A stretch of 64,000 nt of DNA from positions 310,001-374,000 of the forward strand of contig CAYFPL010000003.1 in the NCBI GenBank assembly GCA_964344935.1, read 5' to 3'. The position numbers and the translations under genes are program-made. The DNA comes from GCA-2731375 sp964344935. GTDB lineage: Bacteria; Pseudomonadota; Alphaproteobacteria; GCA-2731375. Of the stretch, positions 1 to 8,895 are shown one piece after another. The notes under the pieces were generated by a model that was not told the DNA's origin, made no database searches, and saw only the letters and a list, made by a program, of their open reading frames with translations. The stretch's first letter is position 1; each line of letters starts with the position of its first letter.

Positions 1-725
1 TCGAAACAGGCGGCGATCTGGGCTTCCAGGCGGTCCAACTCGCGCTTTTCCGGGTCCTTCAGGACCTCGACCACCGCTGCCTTGGCGGCGCGGATGGTGA
101 GCGGCGCATTCTCGGCGATCATGGCGGTGTATTCGTCCACGGTTGACTGTAGATCGTCCAAGGCCACGACGCGGTTGACCAGGCCCATGCCAAGAGCCTC
201 TTCGGCATTGAAGCGCCGGGCGGTGAAAAAGATCTCCTTGGCCATGGCCGGGCCTACCAGGGCGGTCAGGTTCTTCAATCCGGCGAAGCCATAGCCCAGG
301 CCCAGGCGGGCGGCGGGCACGGCGAACTGGCTGTTATCGGCGGCGATGCGGATGTCGGCGGCCAGGGAGACGGCCACGCCGCCGCCGACGCAGAAACCCT
401 GGATCATGGCAATCAGGGGTTTTTGAAACGTCATCATGGCCTTATGCGCTTCCGCCGTGGCAGCTGAATAGCGCGCTTCGGATTCCGCCGAATTGCGGTT
501 TTCCGCGAATTCGGAAATATCGGCGCCGGAGACGAAGGCACGGTCCCCCGCCCCGCGCATAACCGCGACGCGCACCTCATCATCGGCAGCAAAGTCCGCC
601 ATGATCTCCACCACCGCTTCCCACATGGCCAGGGATACGGCGTTGCGGCGTTCGGGATTGTTGAAGATCATCCAGCCAACGCCATCTTCCTTGCGGGCGA
701 TCATCTTGTCGGTTTTTAGGTCCAT
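1..725 (-). CDS. Crotonase-family protein (enoyl-CoA hydratase/isomerase-like), 3' end cut by window
   Basis: About 241 residues are visible; the stop lies just outside the window. The frame is open from the ATG at 725 (Met-Asp-Leu-Lys-Thr-Asp-Lys). It shows the crotonase fold signatures: a VSGAD oxyanion loop near residues 65-69 and a GGG loop at 114-116. The two positions that carry the catalytic glutamates of true enoyl-CoA hydratases (GGGCE and QPE in the rat enzyme) are both alanine here (A118 and A138, in GGGVAV and VPAARLG). It is therefore probably not a hydratase and may be an isomerase, hydrolase or decarboxylase of the superfamily; the substrate is unknown. It is divergent from the MDR gene that starts at 851. 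Confidence 0.85.
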   Translation of the reverse strand, partial: MDLKTDKMIARKEDGVGWMIFNNPERRNAVSLAMWEAVVEIMADFAADDEVRVAVMRGAGDRAFVSGADISEFAENRNSAESEARYSAATAEAHKAMMTFQKPLIAMIQGFCVGGGVAVSLAADIRIAADNSQFAVPAARLGLGYGFAGLKNLTALVGPAMAKEIFFTARRFNAEEALGMGLVNRVVALDDLQSTVDEYTAMIAENAPLTIRAAKAAVVEVLKDPEKRELDRLEAQIAACF

Positions 726-850
726 GGCCGTTAAAACTTTCGTATTGGGATTCGGATATCAATCTTGTAGCCCAATGACGAACAAGACGCCATTTGCATC
801 CCCGCCTAGCTGGGGCATCATGGCGGCGATGTGAACAGGGGAGGAAGAGT

Positions 851-1846
851 ATGCGCGCGCTGATTTGCCGAAATTGGGGCGATATCGATAGTTTGGAGAT
901 GGCCGACGTTCCCGCCCCGGAACCAGGACCCGGCCAGGTGTTGTTGGATATTGTCGCAACATCGGCCAACTATGCCGATGTCATCATGGTGGCGGGCAAC
1001 TATCAGACCAAGCCCGCCTTTCCCTTTGCGCCGGGACTGGAAGGTGCGGGGCGGATCGCCAAGCTGGGCGATGGCGTCGAGAATTTGCAGGTCGGCGATG
1101 CGGTGATGGCAAAACTGGCCCATGGCGGCTTCGCCGAGCAAGCGGTGGCAGAGGCCGGCGAGGCCTGGCCACTGTTCGATGGCATGACCTTCGCCGACGG
1201 TGCCGCATTCGGGGTGGTTTATCTTTCCGCTCACGTCGCGATGCGGTGGCAAGCCCGGTTGGAAGCGGACGAAACCTTGCTGGTGCTGGGGGCGGCTGGG
1301 GGCTCAGGCATGGCGGCGGTGGAGATCGGCAAGGCCATGGGCGCCCGTGTGATCGGCGCTGCCAGCAGCGAGGATAAATGCCGTGCGGCCCTGGAACATG
1401 GCGCCGACCACGCAGTGAACTACGGCGAGGTCAATCTGAAAGACCAGGTGATGTCCTTGACCGACGGATTGGGTGCCGATGTCTGTTTCGACCCTGTCGG
1501 CGGTGATCTCTTCCACAATGCCTTTTCCGCCCTGGGTTGGGGCGGGCGGCATATTCATTTCGGTTTCGTCGCAGGCGTTCCCCGGGTTTCGGCCAACCGG
1601 TTGCTGGTCAAGCACCGCTCCGCCATGGGCTCGTCGTTGCGCTACTTCCAGGGCCGGCGGCCGGATCTGTTGGCCCGCTCCATGGAGGAACTGGCCGAGG
1701 CCCATGGCAATGGCGCCTTCAATCCGGTGATCAGCCATCGCCTGCCGCTGGAACGGGGCGTCGAGGCTTTGCGCCTGCTGACCGAACGTCGGGCCATCGG
1801 CAAGGTTGTGGTGGAGGTGGCACCTGAAATGGAGATTGCCACGTGA
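851..1846 (+). CDS. NADPH:quinone oxidoreductase-like MDR protein (zinc-independent)
   Basis: This is a 331-residue medium-chain dehydrogenase/reductase of the quinone oxidoreductase class. The N-terminal GroES-like part contains the NYAD motif. The Rossmann part carries GAAGGSGMAAVEIGKAMGA, a variant of the usual AAGGVG nucleotide-binding loop, followed by ADHAVNY and DPVGGD. No structural zinc cysteine cluster is visible. I chose ATG 851 because GAGGAAG lies just upstream; an in-frame ATG at 794 would add 19 residues unlike the family. The stop overlaps the next gene's GTG (GTGA), so the two are translationally coupled. A paralogue with the same layout sits at 50807-51784. The substrate is unknown, possibly an enoyl-CoA or a quinone. 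Confidence 0.88.
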   Translation: MRALICRNWGDIDSLEMADVPAPEPGPGQVLLDIVATSANYADVIMVAGNYQTKPAFPFAPGLEGAGRIAKLGDGVENLQVGDAVMAKLAHGGFAEQAVAEAGEAWPLFDGMTFADGAAFGVVYLSAHVAMRWQARLEADETLLVLGAAGGSGMAAVEIGKAMGARVIGAASSEDKCRAALEHGADHAVNYGEVNLKDQVMSLTDGLGADVCFDPVGGDLFHNAFSALGWGGRHIHFGFVAGVPRVSANRLLVKHRSAMGSSLRYFQGRRPDLLARSMEELAEAHGNGAFNPVISHRLPLERGVEALRLLTERRAIGKVVVEVAPEMEIAT

Positions 1847-2598
1847 CCTTGATTGTCAGGGACCATGGCCCGCACATCGCCATCATTACCATGGACAATC
1901 AGGCCAAACGTAATGCGCTTAGCCGCGACGACCTGCGTGAACTGGGGGATCTGTGGCTGCGCCTGCAGGACGGCCTCCACCGTTGCCTGATCCTGACGGG
2001 CGCGGGAGAACAGTCATTCTGCGCCGGGGCGGATCTTTCGGGTGATCTCTCCGCCGGGCCGGAAATGTCCGAAATGATCCATCGCGGCCTGTTGAAATAC
2101 GGCGCCTACCGCAAGCCGATCATCGCCGCCGTGAACGGCGACTGCGCCGGCGGCGGGGTAGAATTGCTGCTCTCGACCGACATCCGTGCGGCGGCGCCAG
2201 AGGCCCGCTTCGGCCTGCCCGAAGTGCGCTGGGGGGTCTATCCCTTTGGCGGGGCCGCCCTGCGCCTGCGCCAACAGATCGGCCACGTGAACGCCATGGA
2301 ACTGATCCTGGGCGGGCAGTTGATCGATGCGGCGGAAGCTGCCCGCATCGGCCTCATCAACCGGGTCCTGCCGCGGTCCGAGCTGATGCCCTGGGCTATT
2401 GATATGGCGGAAACCATCGCCGCCAACAGCCCCATGGCGGTGCAGGCGGTGAAGGAGCAGGTCAGTACCACCGACCACGAACTGAATTATCCCCGCGAGG
2501 AGCTGGAGCAGATTTTGGGTGATCGTGTCCGCGCCAGCCCCGACTTCAAGGAGGGCGTGGCCGCGTTTGGGGAAAAGCGCCCGGCGAAATACGAATAG
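1843..2598 (+). CDS. Enoyl-CoA hydratase/isomerase family protein
   Basis: A complete crotonase of 251 residues. It starts at the GTG overlapping the stop of the MDR gene (four-base overlap), which implies one operon. Both catalytic glutamates of hydratases are present, in GGGVELLL and LPEVRWG, and the first oxyanion loop is CAGADLSG. It therefore keeps the machinery for syn-hydration of trans-2-enoyl-CoA, unlike the partial crotonase at the left edge. Coupling with an MDR reductase suggests successive steps on one acyl-CoA substrate; that is inference. Confidence 0.88.
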   Translation: MTLIVRDHGPHIAIITMDNQAKRNALSRDDLRELGDLWLRLQDGLHRCLILTGAGEQSFCAGADLSGDLSAGPEMSEMIHRGLLKYGAYRKPIIAAVNGDCAGGGVELLLSTDIRAAAPEARFGLPEVRWGVYPFGGAALRLRQQIGHVNAMELILGGQLIDAAEAARIGLINRVLPRSELMPWAIDMAETIAANSPMAVQAVKEQVSTTDHELNYPREELEQILGDRVRASPDFKEGVAAFGEKRPAKYE

Positions 2599-2603
2599 GT
2601 AAA

Positions 2604-3089
2604 ATGCCATCCGATCCCGTAGCGGCATTCTGGTCTGCGTTCCGGTCGCAAAACGAGATCAAAAGCGATGCCTATACGGCTTTTGCATTCGGTGACTCCC
2701 CCGCCTTGGCGGACGAACTCTTGGCCCTGGTGCTATCGGGTCGAAAGCGAGCCACGGCATCCCTCCACCGCGACTATGGCGAGGGCAAGGAGCTTTTGCC
2801 CAAGGTTGGTGACCATGCCGTCATTCTGGATGGCGCTGGGCAACCCCGCTGTATCATGCGGACAACGGAAATAACTGTTAAACCGCTAAATGAGGTCGAT
2901 GCCGCCTTTGCCTGGGATGAAGGCGAAGGTGATCGGTCCCTCGAATACTGGCTGCAGGCCCATACGGCGTACTTTACGCGGCAGGCGGAACGCGAGAGCT
3001 TCGAGATGTCCGATGGGATCGAAACGGTCTTCGAACGCTTCGTAGTCGTGTGGCCGCTAGAGATCGCCGATCACAGGGAAACGTCCTAG
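2604..3089 (+). CDS. ASCH domain protein
   Basis: A 161-residue protein with an ASCH (PUA-like) fold similar to E. coli YhfF. The N-terminal helix begins FWSAFRSQN, the motif LALVLSGRKRATASL holds the basic GRKRAT segment typical of ASCH proteins, and GDHAVILDGAGQPRCIM forms the beta-barrel strand. ASCH domains are thought to bind RNA or modified nucleotides, and some members are amidohydrolases. The gene begins 5 bases after the crotonase stop and probably belongs to the same transcript. Its stop shares the CTAG at 3086-3089 with the convergent ligase gene. The precise role is unknown. Confidence 0.85.
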   Translation: MPSDPVAAFWSAFRSQNEIKSDAYTAFAFGDSPALADELLALVLSGRKRATASLHRDYGEGKELLPKVGDHAVILDGAGQPRCIMRTTEITVKPLNEVDAAFAWDEGEGDRSLEYWLQAHTAYFTRQAERESFEMSDGIETVFERFVVVWPLEIADHRETS

Positions 3090-4648
3090 TTTCCGACCTG
3101 TGAGAACAGCTCGTGCAGCCGGTTGCGCTGCAGCTTCTCGGTCGATGTAACGGGAAGCTGATTGGCAGCCACAAAGGCGAAATGCTGCGGCACTTTGTAG
3201 GCAGCCAGGGATTGCCGGCAATGGGCGCGCAGTTCGTCCTCCGAAACTGCAACATTCTCCAACGGGACGATGACCGCGCCGATGGCCTCGTCCAGGCGTT
3301 CGTCGGGCAGACCGGTGACGAAGACGGAATTGACCCCCTCGTGTTCCCGCAGCACGGCTTCGATCTCGGCCGGGGCAATATTGATGCCGCCCGATTTGAT
3401 CAGCTCCTTGCGCCGGCCCTGGAACCGCACCCAGCCTTCCGCATCCAGCAGCCCCAGATCGCCGGTCAGGAAATAGCCGTCGCTGGTGAAACTCTGCGCC
3501 GTGGCGTCGGGGTCATTCAGGTAGCCTGGGGTCACCCGGCCCTTCAGGGCGACTTCACCCACTTGGCCGGTTGGCAGGGCTTTACCGGTTTCCAGGTCCA
3601 ATACGCGCAGGTCGACCCCGTCCAAGGGCGCGCCGCTGGCGGTGAGCCGGCGGGCCAGGGGTGCCTTGGCGTCGGTCACGGCGGAGTTGCCGTAGCCTTC
3701 CGTCAAACCATAGACATTGCAGATTTCAGACACGCCCAGGTCCACGATCATCTGCATCTGTTCCGGCGTGCCGATGGCCGCCCCCGTGCGCAGGGAAGAG
3801 AGATCCCGGTTCTCGCGGTCGGGATGCTCCGCCAAGGCCAGGGCAATATTTGGTGTGCCGTAGAACACGGTGCAGCTTTCCCCTTCAATCAGGGCCATGG
3901 CCTCGCCGGGATCGAAATGGTGCTGCAGTACCATTGCGCCGCCGTGTGTCATCATTGTGAAGAGGGCATTGACGCAGCCGAAGGACCAAAACAGCGAGAT
4001 GCCGAACCAAAGGCGGTCATAGGGCGTCAGATGCATACGCTCGCCGATGGCCCACATATTGTCGATCAGGCCGCCATGGAGCAGGGGCACGCCCTTGGGC
4101 CGGGCCGTGGAACCGGAGGTATAGAGGATGCAGGCAACGTCGTCTTCGCCGGCCACGGACCAGACTGCCGGATCGATCTCACCGCCAAGTTCGGCAAACG
4201 GGATTGCGCTGTTGGGCACATTGTCGCCGAGCACGATGACACGCTTCAGGTTCGGCAGGCCCATGGCCCGCATCTGCTCCAACTCCGCCAGCACGTCCCG
4301 GTCCTTGAACCGATCCGCCAGAATCAGAGTGGTGACCTCGGCGTGATTCAACTGATAGGCCTGCTCGCTAGGCGTCAGCCAGGTGTTGAGCGCCACCGCC
4401 TGCGCGCCCAGGCCCAGAATGGCGAAATAGCTGGACAGCCATTCCGCCCGATTGCCCATCAGGATCGCCACCCGATTACCAGGGCGGACGCCATTTTTCC
4501 ATAGGCCCGCTGCGACGGATTTCGCCTCCGCCAGCAATTCGGCGTAGCTCCAGCGTCTATTCCCGTCGATGACGCAGTCGCGATCCGGCTGCCGCGCCGC
4601 CATCTCCTCCAGCAGGGCAGGGGCGGTCCGCGATAGGGGCTTGTCCAT
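3086..4648 (-). CDS. AMP-forming acyl-CoA ligase (class I adenylate-forming)
   Basis: A complete 520-residue member of the ANL superfamily. The phosphate-binding A3 motif YTSGSTARPKG is at residues 176-186, the hinge region reads TGDLG then GRRKELIKSGG, and the A10 lysine is probably in TSTEKLQRNRL near the C-terminus. It should activate a carboxylic acid with ATP to an acyl-AMP and then form the acyl-CoA. The chain length or ring type of the substrate cannot be read from sequence. It is translated directly after the CaiC-like ligase: that gene's stop and this ATG share one base in TGATG. The two ligases probably act in one pathway. Confidence 0.92.
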   Translation of the reverse strand: MDKPLSRTAPALLEEMAARQPDRDCVIDGNRRWSYAELLAEAKSVAAGLWKNGVRPGNRVAILMGNRAEWLSSYFAILGLGAQAVALNTWLTPSEQAYQLNHAEVTTLILADRFKDRDVLAELEQMRAMGLPNLKRVIVLGDNVPNSAIPFAELGGEIDPAVWSVAGEDDVACILYTSGSTARPKGVPLLHGGLIDNMWAIGERMHLTPYDRLWFGISLFWSFGCVNALFTMMTHGGAMVLQHHFDPGEAMALIEGESCTVFYGTPNIALALAEHPDRENRDLSSLRTGAAIGTPEQMQMIVDLGVSEICNVYGLTEGYGNSAVTDAKAPLARRLTASGAPLDGVDLRVLDLETGKALPTGQVGEVALKGRVTPGYLNDPDATAQSFTSDGYFLTGDLGLLDAEGWVRFQGRRKELIKSGGINIAPAEIEAVLREHEGVNSVFVTGLPDERLDEAIGAVIVPLENVAVSEDELRAHCRQSLAAYKVPQHFAFVAANQLPVTSTEKLQRNRLHELFSQVGN

Positions 4649-6276
4649 CAGCCCCGGGTCACCTTGTAGCCGGCGGCTTCCCTATCCCACGCGCTGGCGG
4701 AAAGGCCGCGGTCGCGCAGCTTGTTCTTCTGGATCTTGGCCGTCGGCGTGGTGGGGATCTCGTCCACGAACTCGATATAACGGGGGACCGCGAAATAGGG
4801 CATGCGGGGCACGGCATAATCCAGCAGGGCTTCCGGCTTCGGCGCATCGGCGCCATCCTCGAGGATGATGCAGACCAGGACTTCGTCTTCGCCGCCCATC
4901 TCCGCCTTCACGGCCACGGCGGCGCACTCTTTAACGGCGTCATGGTCCAGGAACACCGCCTCCACCTCGAAGGAGGAGATGTTTTCCCCCCGCCTGCGGA
5001 TGGTGTCCTTGATGCGGTCGATGTACCAAAGATAGCCGCGATCATCCATCCGGCCCGCATCGCCGGTGTGGAACCAGAAATTGCGCCAGGTCTCCACCGT
5101 GCGGTCCGGCATGCCGTTATAGCCGGCCATGAAACAATACGGCTCCTTGGGCCGCACCAGAATTTCGCCCACCTCGTTTCGCGGCAGTTCCTCGTCTGTC
5201 TCGGGGTCGGCGACGATGACCTCGAAATACTCGTCCCAGACCTTTCCGGAACAGCCCGCCTCGTCCGGCGCATCCAGGGGCCGGGCCACTGGCAGGTTCA
5301 CTTCCGTCATGCCGAAGATTTCGTTGAACTTGGGAATGGCGAAGCGGGTGCGCAGGTTCTCCAGGGTTTCGTCCGTCACCGGCACGGCGGAGACGATGCG
5401 CAGCTTGTTGTCGGTGTCCGTATTCTTGGCCGGCTGACGCAGGACGAAATCGTTCATCACGCCCAACAGGTTTGTCACCGTGCATTCGTGCTCGCGGACT
5501 TCGTCGATCCAGGATGTGGCGCGGAACTGTTTAACTAGCACGGCACTGCCCCCCGCGATCAGCGTGGCAAAGAACTGCATCATGATGCCCTGGGCATGAA
5601 AGAGCGGCATGCAGATGTAATAGTGGTCGTCCTCCGTGAGACCCAGGTGGGTCTCCATGCAATGGCCGAAGAGGTAGAGGTGGCCGTGGGGCATCAGCGC
5701 GCCTTTCGAGGGCCCGGTGGTGCCGGATGTAAACATGATCATGCCGATATCGCGGTACGTGACGGAACTTTCGATCTCGTCTTCTGCGCCGGCCATGATC
5801 TCGTCGAAATTGCGCACTTCGATGCGTTTGAAATCCGGAATTTCGGCGCCGTCATAGACATCGCCCGGCACATAGACCACGGCCATGTCAGGCACATCGT
5901 CCTCGATATCCGCCAGCCAGGGCAGGAACTCCGGCTCGAAAACGCCGATCCGGGCCTTGGTATTAGTCAAAACATGGGTGAGGAAGTTGCCTTTGAGGGC
6001 GGTGTTGATGCCCACCAGGACACCGCCGATGCGGCTCAGCCCGAACCACGACCATAGATACTCCAGGCGGTTATTCAACATTACGGCCACATTGTCGCCG
6101 AAACCGACGCCAACGGCGGCATAGCCGTTGCCGGCCCGGTTGCCCATCAGATGGGCCTCGGCATAGCTGTGCATATGACCTTTCTCGAACTGGATGAAGG
6201 GCCTTTCGCCCTGCTTCTTGGCCTGTTCTGCCAACACCTTGCCCACGACCCAGCCGGACTTGTCCGTAGCCATCAC
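4648..6276 (-). CDS. AMP-forming CoA ligase, CaiC-like
   Basis: A complete ligase of 541-542 residues. The A3 motif MFTSGTTGPSKG is at residues 181-192; downstream are GMTEVNLP, the HTGDAG motif, the hinge segment DRIKDTIRRRGENIS, and the C-terminal lysine in TAKIQKNKL. The RRGENIS segment and overall layout resemble crotonobetaine/carnitine-CoA ligases, but fatty-acid and aromatic ligases share much of this, so the substrate stays open. The start could be GTG 6276 or ATG 6273; AGGAGGG at 6285-6291 is 8 bases from the GTG. It is first in the ligase operon and divergent from the molybdenum hydroxylase gene at 6430. Confidence 0.9.
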   Translation of the reverse strand: MMATDKSGWVVGKVLAEQAKKQGERPFIQFEKGHMHSYAEAHLMGNRAGNGYAAVGVGFGDNVAVMLNNRLEYLWSWFGLSRIGGVLVGINTALKGNFLTHVLTNTKARIGVFEPEFLPWLADIEDDVPDMAVVYVPGDVYDGAEIPDFKRIEVRNFDEIMAGAEDEIESSVTYRDIGMIMFTSGTTGPSKGALMPHGHLYLFGHCMETHLGLTEDDHYYICMPLFHAQGIMMQFFATLIAGGSAVLVKQFRATSWIDEVREHECTVTNLLGVMNDFVLRQPAKNTDTDNKLRIVSAVPVTDETLENLRTRFAIPKFNEIFGMTEVNLPVARPLDAPDEAGCSGKVWDEYFEVIVADPETDEELPRNEVGEILVRPKEPYCFMAGYNGMPDRTVETWRNFWFHTGDAGRMDDRGYLWYIDRIKDTIRRRGENISSFEVEAVFLDHDAVKECAAVAVKAEMGGEDEVLVCIILEDGADAPKPEALLDYAVPRMPYFAVPRYIEFVDEIPTTPTAKIQKNKLRDRGLSASAWDREAAGYKVTRG

Positions 6277-6429
6277 GCTTCACTCCCTCCTGAACACATT
6301 TGCCTTTTTTGATAGCCTGCCCGGTGGGGGAAGGCAAATGGCGCCGGGCCCGCCTTGATCCCCGGCCAGGGGGATGTTTGACTGTCCGTCCAGCCCTTAC
6401 CCGTCCTATGTTCCGGAAAGAGTAGACCC

Positions 6430-8796
6430 GTGCCAAAAGACGACCCGGCCAGCGCCAAAGGCATCGGTGCGCCCATCGCGCGGGTGGAGGATCGCCGCCT
6501 GTTGCAGGGGGAAGGCCGGTTTTCCGCGGACGAAGCGCCCGCCGGTCATTGCCACGCGGTGATGGTGCGTTCGCCCCACGCCCATGCCGAGATCGCTGGT
6601 ATCGATGTGTCTGAGGCCCTTGCCGTGCCCGGCGTCCTGGCGGTGCTCACGGGCCGGGATGCGGCCGCCGACGGCCTGGGGCCGATGCCCCACAACACCT
6701 CCTGGAGCGGGCCGCCGGATGCGGAACTGCGCCTGCCGGACGGGTTCGAGGTCTTCACCACCGATAACCATCCCCTGCCCGCAGACCGCGCCCGCTATGT
6801 GGGCGAGGCGGTGGCCATGGTGGTGGCGGAAACCCTGACGGCGGCCCTGGACGGCGCCGAACTGGTGGATGTTGATTACCGGGAATTGCCCGCCGCCGTG
6901 CATGCCAGAGAGGCCATGGCGGCCGATGCACCGCAGGTCTGGCCGGGCTGTGCCGGCAACCTGGCCCTGACCTGCGAGGTGGGTGACAGCGCGGCGACTG
7001 ATGCGGCTTTTGCCAGGGCGGCCCATGTGGTGCGTTTCGACGGCTGGGCCCAGCGGGTTACCGGCAGCCCCATGGAGCCCCGCGCCGTCGTAGGCGAATA
7101 TGACGCCGCCTCGGGCCGCTATACCCTGCGGACCGGCTCGGGCGCCGGCGTGGTGCGCAGCCGGGAGCGGCTGGCGGCCACCTTGGGCGTCGCGGTGGAG
7201 GACTGCCGCGTGGTGATGGGGGACATGGGCGGCAACTTCGGCACCCGCAACGCCTTCTACCCCGAATATGCCCTGATGCCTTGGGCGGCGAAGCGGGTGG
7301 GCCGGCCGGTCAAATGGACCGCCACCCGCACTGAATGCTTCCTCAGCGATACCCAGGGCCGGGACCTATCCTCCATCGCGGAACTGGCGCTGGACATCGA
7401 GGGCAACTTCCTTGGCCTGCGCGGCGATAACGTGATGAACATGGGCGCCTATACGGTGTTCTTCTGGCCCCTGCGTAAGGGGCTTTCGATGATGCAAAGC
7501 GTCTATGACATCCCCGCCGTGCATTTCAATGGCCATGCGGTTTTGACCAATACAGCCCCCACGGCGGTCTATCGCAGCGCCGGCCGGCCGGAGGCGGTCT
7601 ATATGATCGAGCGCCTGATCGACCTGGCCGCCGATCAATGCGGTTTCGAACGGGTGGACCTGCGCCGGCGGAACCTGATCCCAAGGGATGCCCTGCCCTT
7701 CACCACGCCCGTGGGCGTTACCTACGATAGCGGCGATTACGTCCAGGCCTTTGACCGGGCCCTGAAAGGCGCCGAATGGGACGGTTTTCCGGCCCGACGC
7801 GTCGCCTCCGCTGCCAGAGGTTTGTGCCGGGGCATCGCCGTCGCCAACTATATCGAGGTCACCTCCGGCATTCCCCGGGAGCGTGTGGAGCTGACGGTAA
7901 TGGAAGACGGAATGGTGGAAATGGTGGTGGGCACCATGTCCTCGGGCCAGGGGCACGAGACCTCCTTTCCCCAGATGCTGAGCGAATGGCTGGAGATCCC
8001 GTTCGAGGCCGTGCGCTTTACGGCGAACGATAGCGAGCGGGTTTCTGTGGGCGGCGGCTCCCATTCGGGCCGCTCTGTGCGCCTGGTCTCCATCGCCCTG
8101 GAACAGGCGGTGGCGGACCTCCTCACCAGGGGCAAGGCCGTTGCCGGCCACATTCTGCAGGCGGCGGCGGAGGATGTGACTTATGAGAACGGCGCTTTCC
8201 AAGCCCCGGGCGGCGCCAGTGTCGATCTGTGGCGCGTCGGGCAAGCCGCAGTTGAGGGCGCTGCTGATGCGTCTGCGGGACCCCTCATGGGCCTGGGCGA
8301 TATCACCGACCAATCAGGCGGCTATCCCTATGGCGCCCATGTTTGCGAAGTGGAGGTGGACCCAAGTACCGGCGAGGTCGCAATCGCCGCCTGGACGGGG
8401 GTGGACGATGTGGGCCGGGCCGTCAATCCGTTGATCCTGCACGGCCAGGCCCACGGCGCCGTGACTCAAGGCCTGGGCCAGGCGCTGTTGGAGGCCGTCC
8501 ATTACGACCCCGAAACGGGCCAGCTTTTGAGCGGGTCTTTCATGGACTATGCCATGCCCCGCGGCCTGCACCTGCCCCTTTTCAGGACCGAGATCATGGA
8601 AGTGCCCGCATCTTCACATCCCCACGGCATGCGGCCAGGGGGTGAAGGCGGCACCACCCCGGCTTTGGCCCTGGTCGTCAATGCCATCGTCGATGCCCTC
8701 TCCGGCTACGACGTCACCGACATCCCCCTCCCCGCCACCCCCGAACGTGTCTGGCGCGCGATTAGGGCGGCGCAGCGCCGGGCCAGGGGCCAATAA
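6430..8796 (+). CDS. Xanthine dehydrogenase-family molybdopterin-binding (large) subunit
   Basis: A 788-residue catalytic subunit of a molybdenum hydroxylase (CoxL/XdhB/aldehyde oxidase family). The start is GTG 6430. It begins GIGAPIARVEDRRLLQGEG, the standard N-terminus. Molybdopterin contacts are seen in GDMGGNFGTRN and AVYRSAGRPEA, and the conserved active-site glutamate is in GGEGGTTPA near the C-terminus. AVYRSAGRPEA resembles the form without the active-site cysteine of true CO dehydrogenase (AYxCSFR), so CO is an unlikely substrate. Genes for the 2Fe-2S and FAD subunits, normally adjacent, are absent here. It probably hydroxylates an aromatic or aldehyde-like compound in the cytoplasm. 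Confidence 0.9.
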   Translation: MPKDDPASAKGIGAPIARVEDRRLLQGEGRFSADEAPAGHCHAVMVRSPHAHAEIAGIDVSEALAVPGVLAVLTGRDAAADGLGPMPHNTSWSGPPDAELRLPDGFEVFTTDNHPLPADRARYVGEAVAMVVAETLTAALDGAELVDVDYRELPAAVHAREAMAADAPQVWPGCAGNLALTCEVGDSAATDAAFARAAHVVRFDGWAQRVTGSPMEPRAVVGEYDAASGRYTLRTGSGAGVVRSRERLAATLGVAVEDCRVVMGDMGGNFGTRNAFYPEYALMPWAAKRVGRPVKWTATRTECFLSDTQGRDLSSIAELALDIEGNFLGLRGDNVMNMGAYTVFFWPLRKGLSMMQSVYDIPAVHFNGHAVLTNTAPTAVYRSAGRPEAVYMIERLIDLAADQCGFERVDLRRRNLIPRDALPFTTPVGVTYDSGDYVQAFDRALKGAEWDGFPARRVASAARGLCRGIAVANYIEVTSGIPRERVELTVMEDGMVEMVVGTMSSGQGHETSFPQMLSEWLEIPFEAVRFTANDSERVSVGGGSHSGRSVRLVSIALEQAVADLLTRGKAVAGHILQAAAEDVTYENGAFQAPGGASVDLWRVGQAAVEGAADASAGPLMGLGDITDQSGGYPYGAHVCEVEVDPSTGEVAIAAWTGVDDVGRAVNPLILHGQAHGAVTQGLGQALLEAVHYDPETGQLLSGSFMDYAMPRGLHLPLFRTEIMEVPASSHPHGMRPGGEGGTTPALALVVNAIVDALSGYDVTDIPLPATPERVWRAIRAAQRRARGQ

Positions 8797-8895
8797 GGCC
8801 GTTTTCCACCGATCTCTGTTGGAAACCGGGGCCCGAACCTGCTAATTTCCCGCCCCGTTATTGCATCTCCACGCTCGAAGAGAGGAAGTCATCCC

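Noticed and set aside
3113..4504. 463-codon plus-strand open frame
   Set aside because: Fully antisense to a clear acyl-CoA ligase, with composition rich in Gln, His and Gly typical of GC-rich shadow frames and no domain.
6430..8796. Aerobic CO dehydrogenase large subunit
   Set aside because: The active-site cysteine loop AYxCSFR of true CoxL is absent; the region reads AVYRSAGRPEA.
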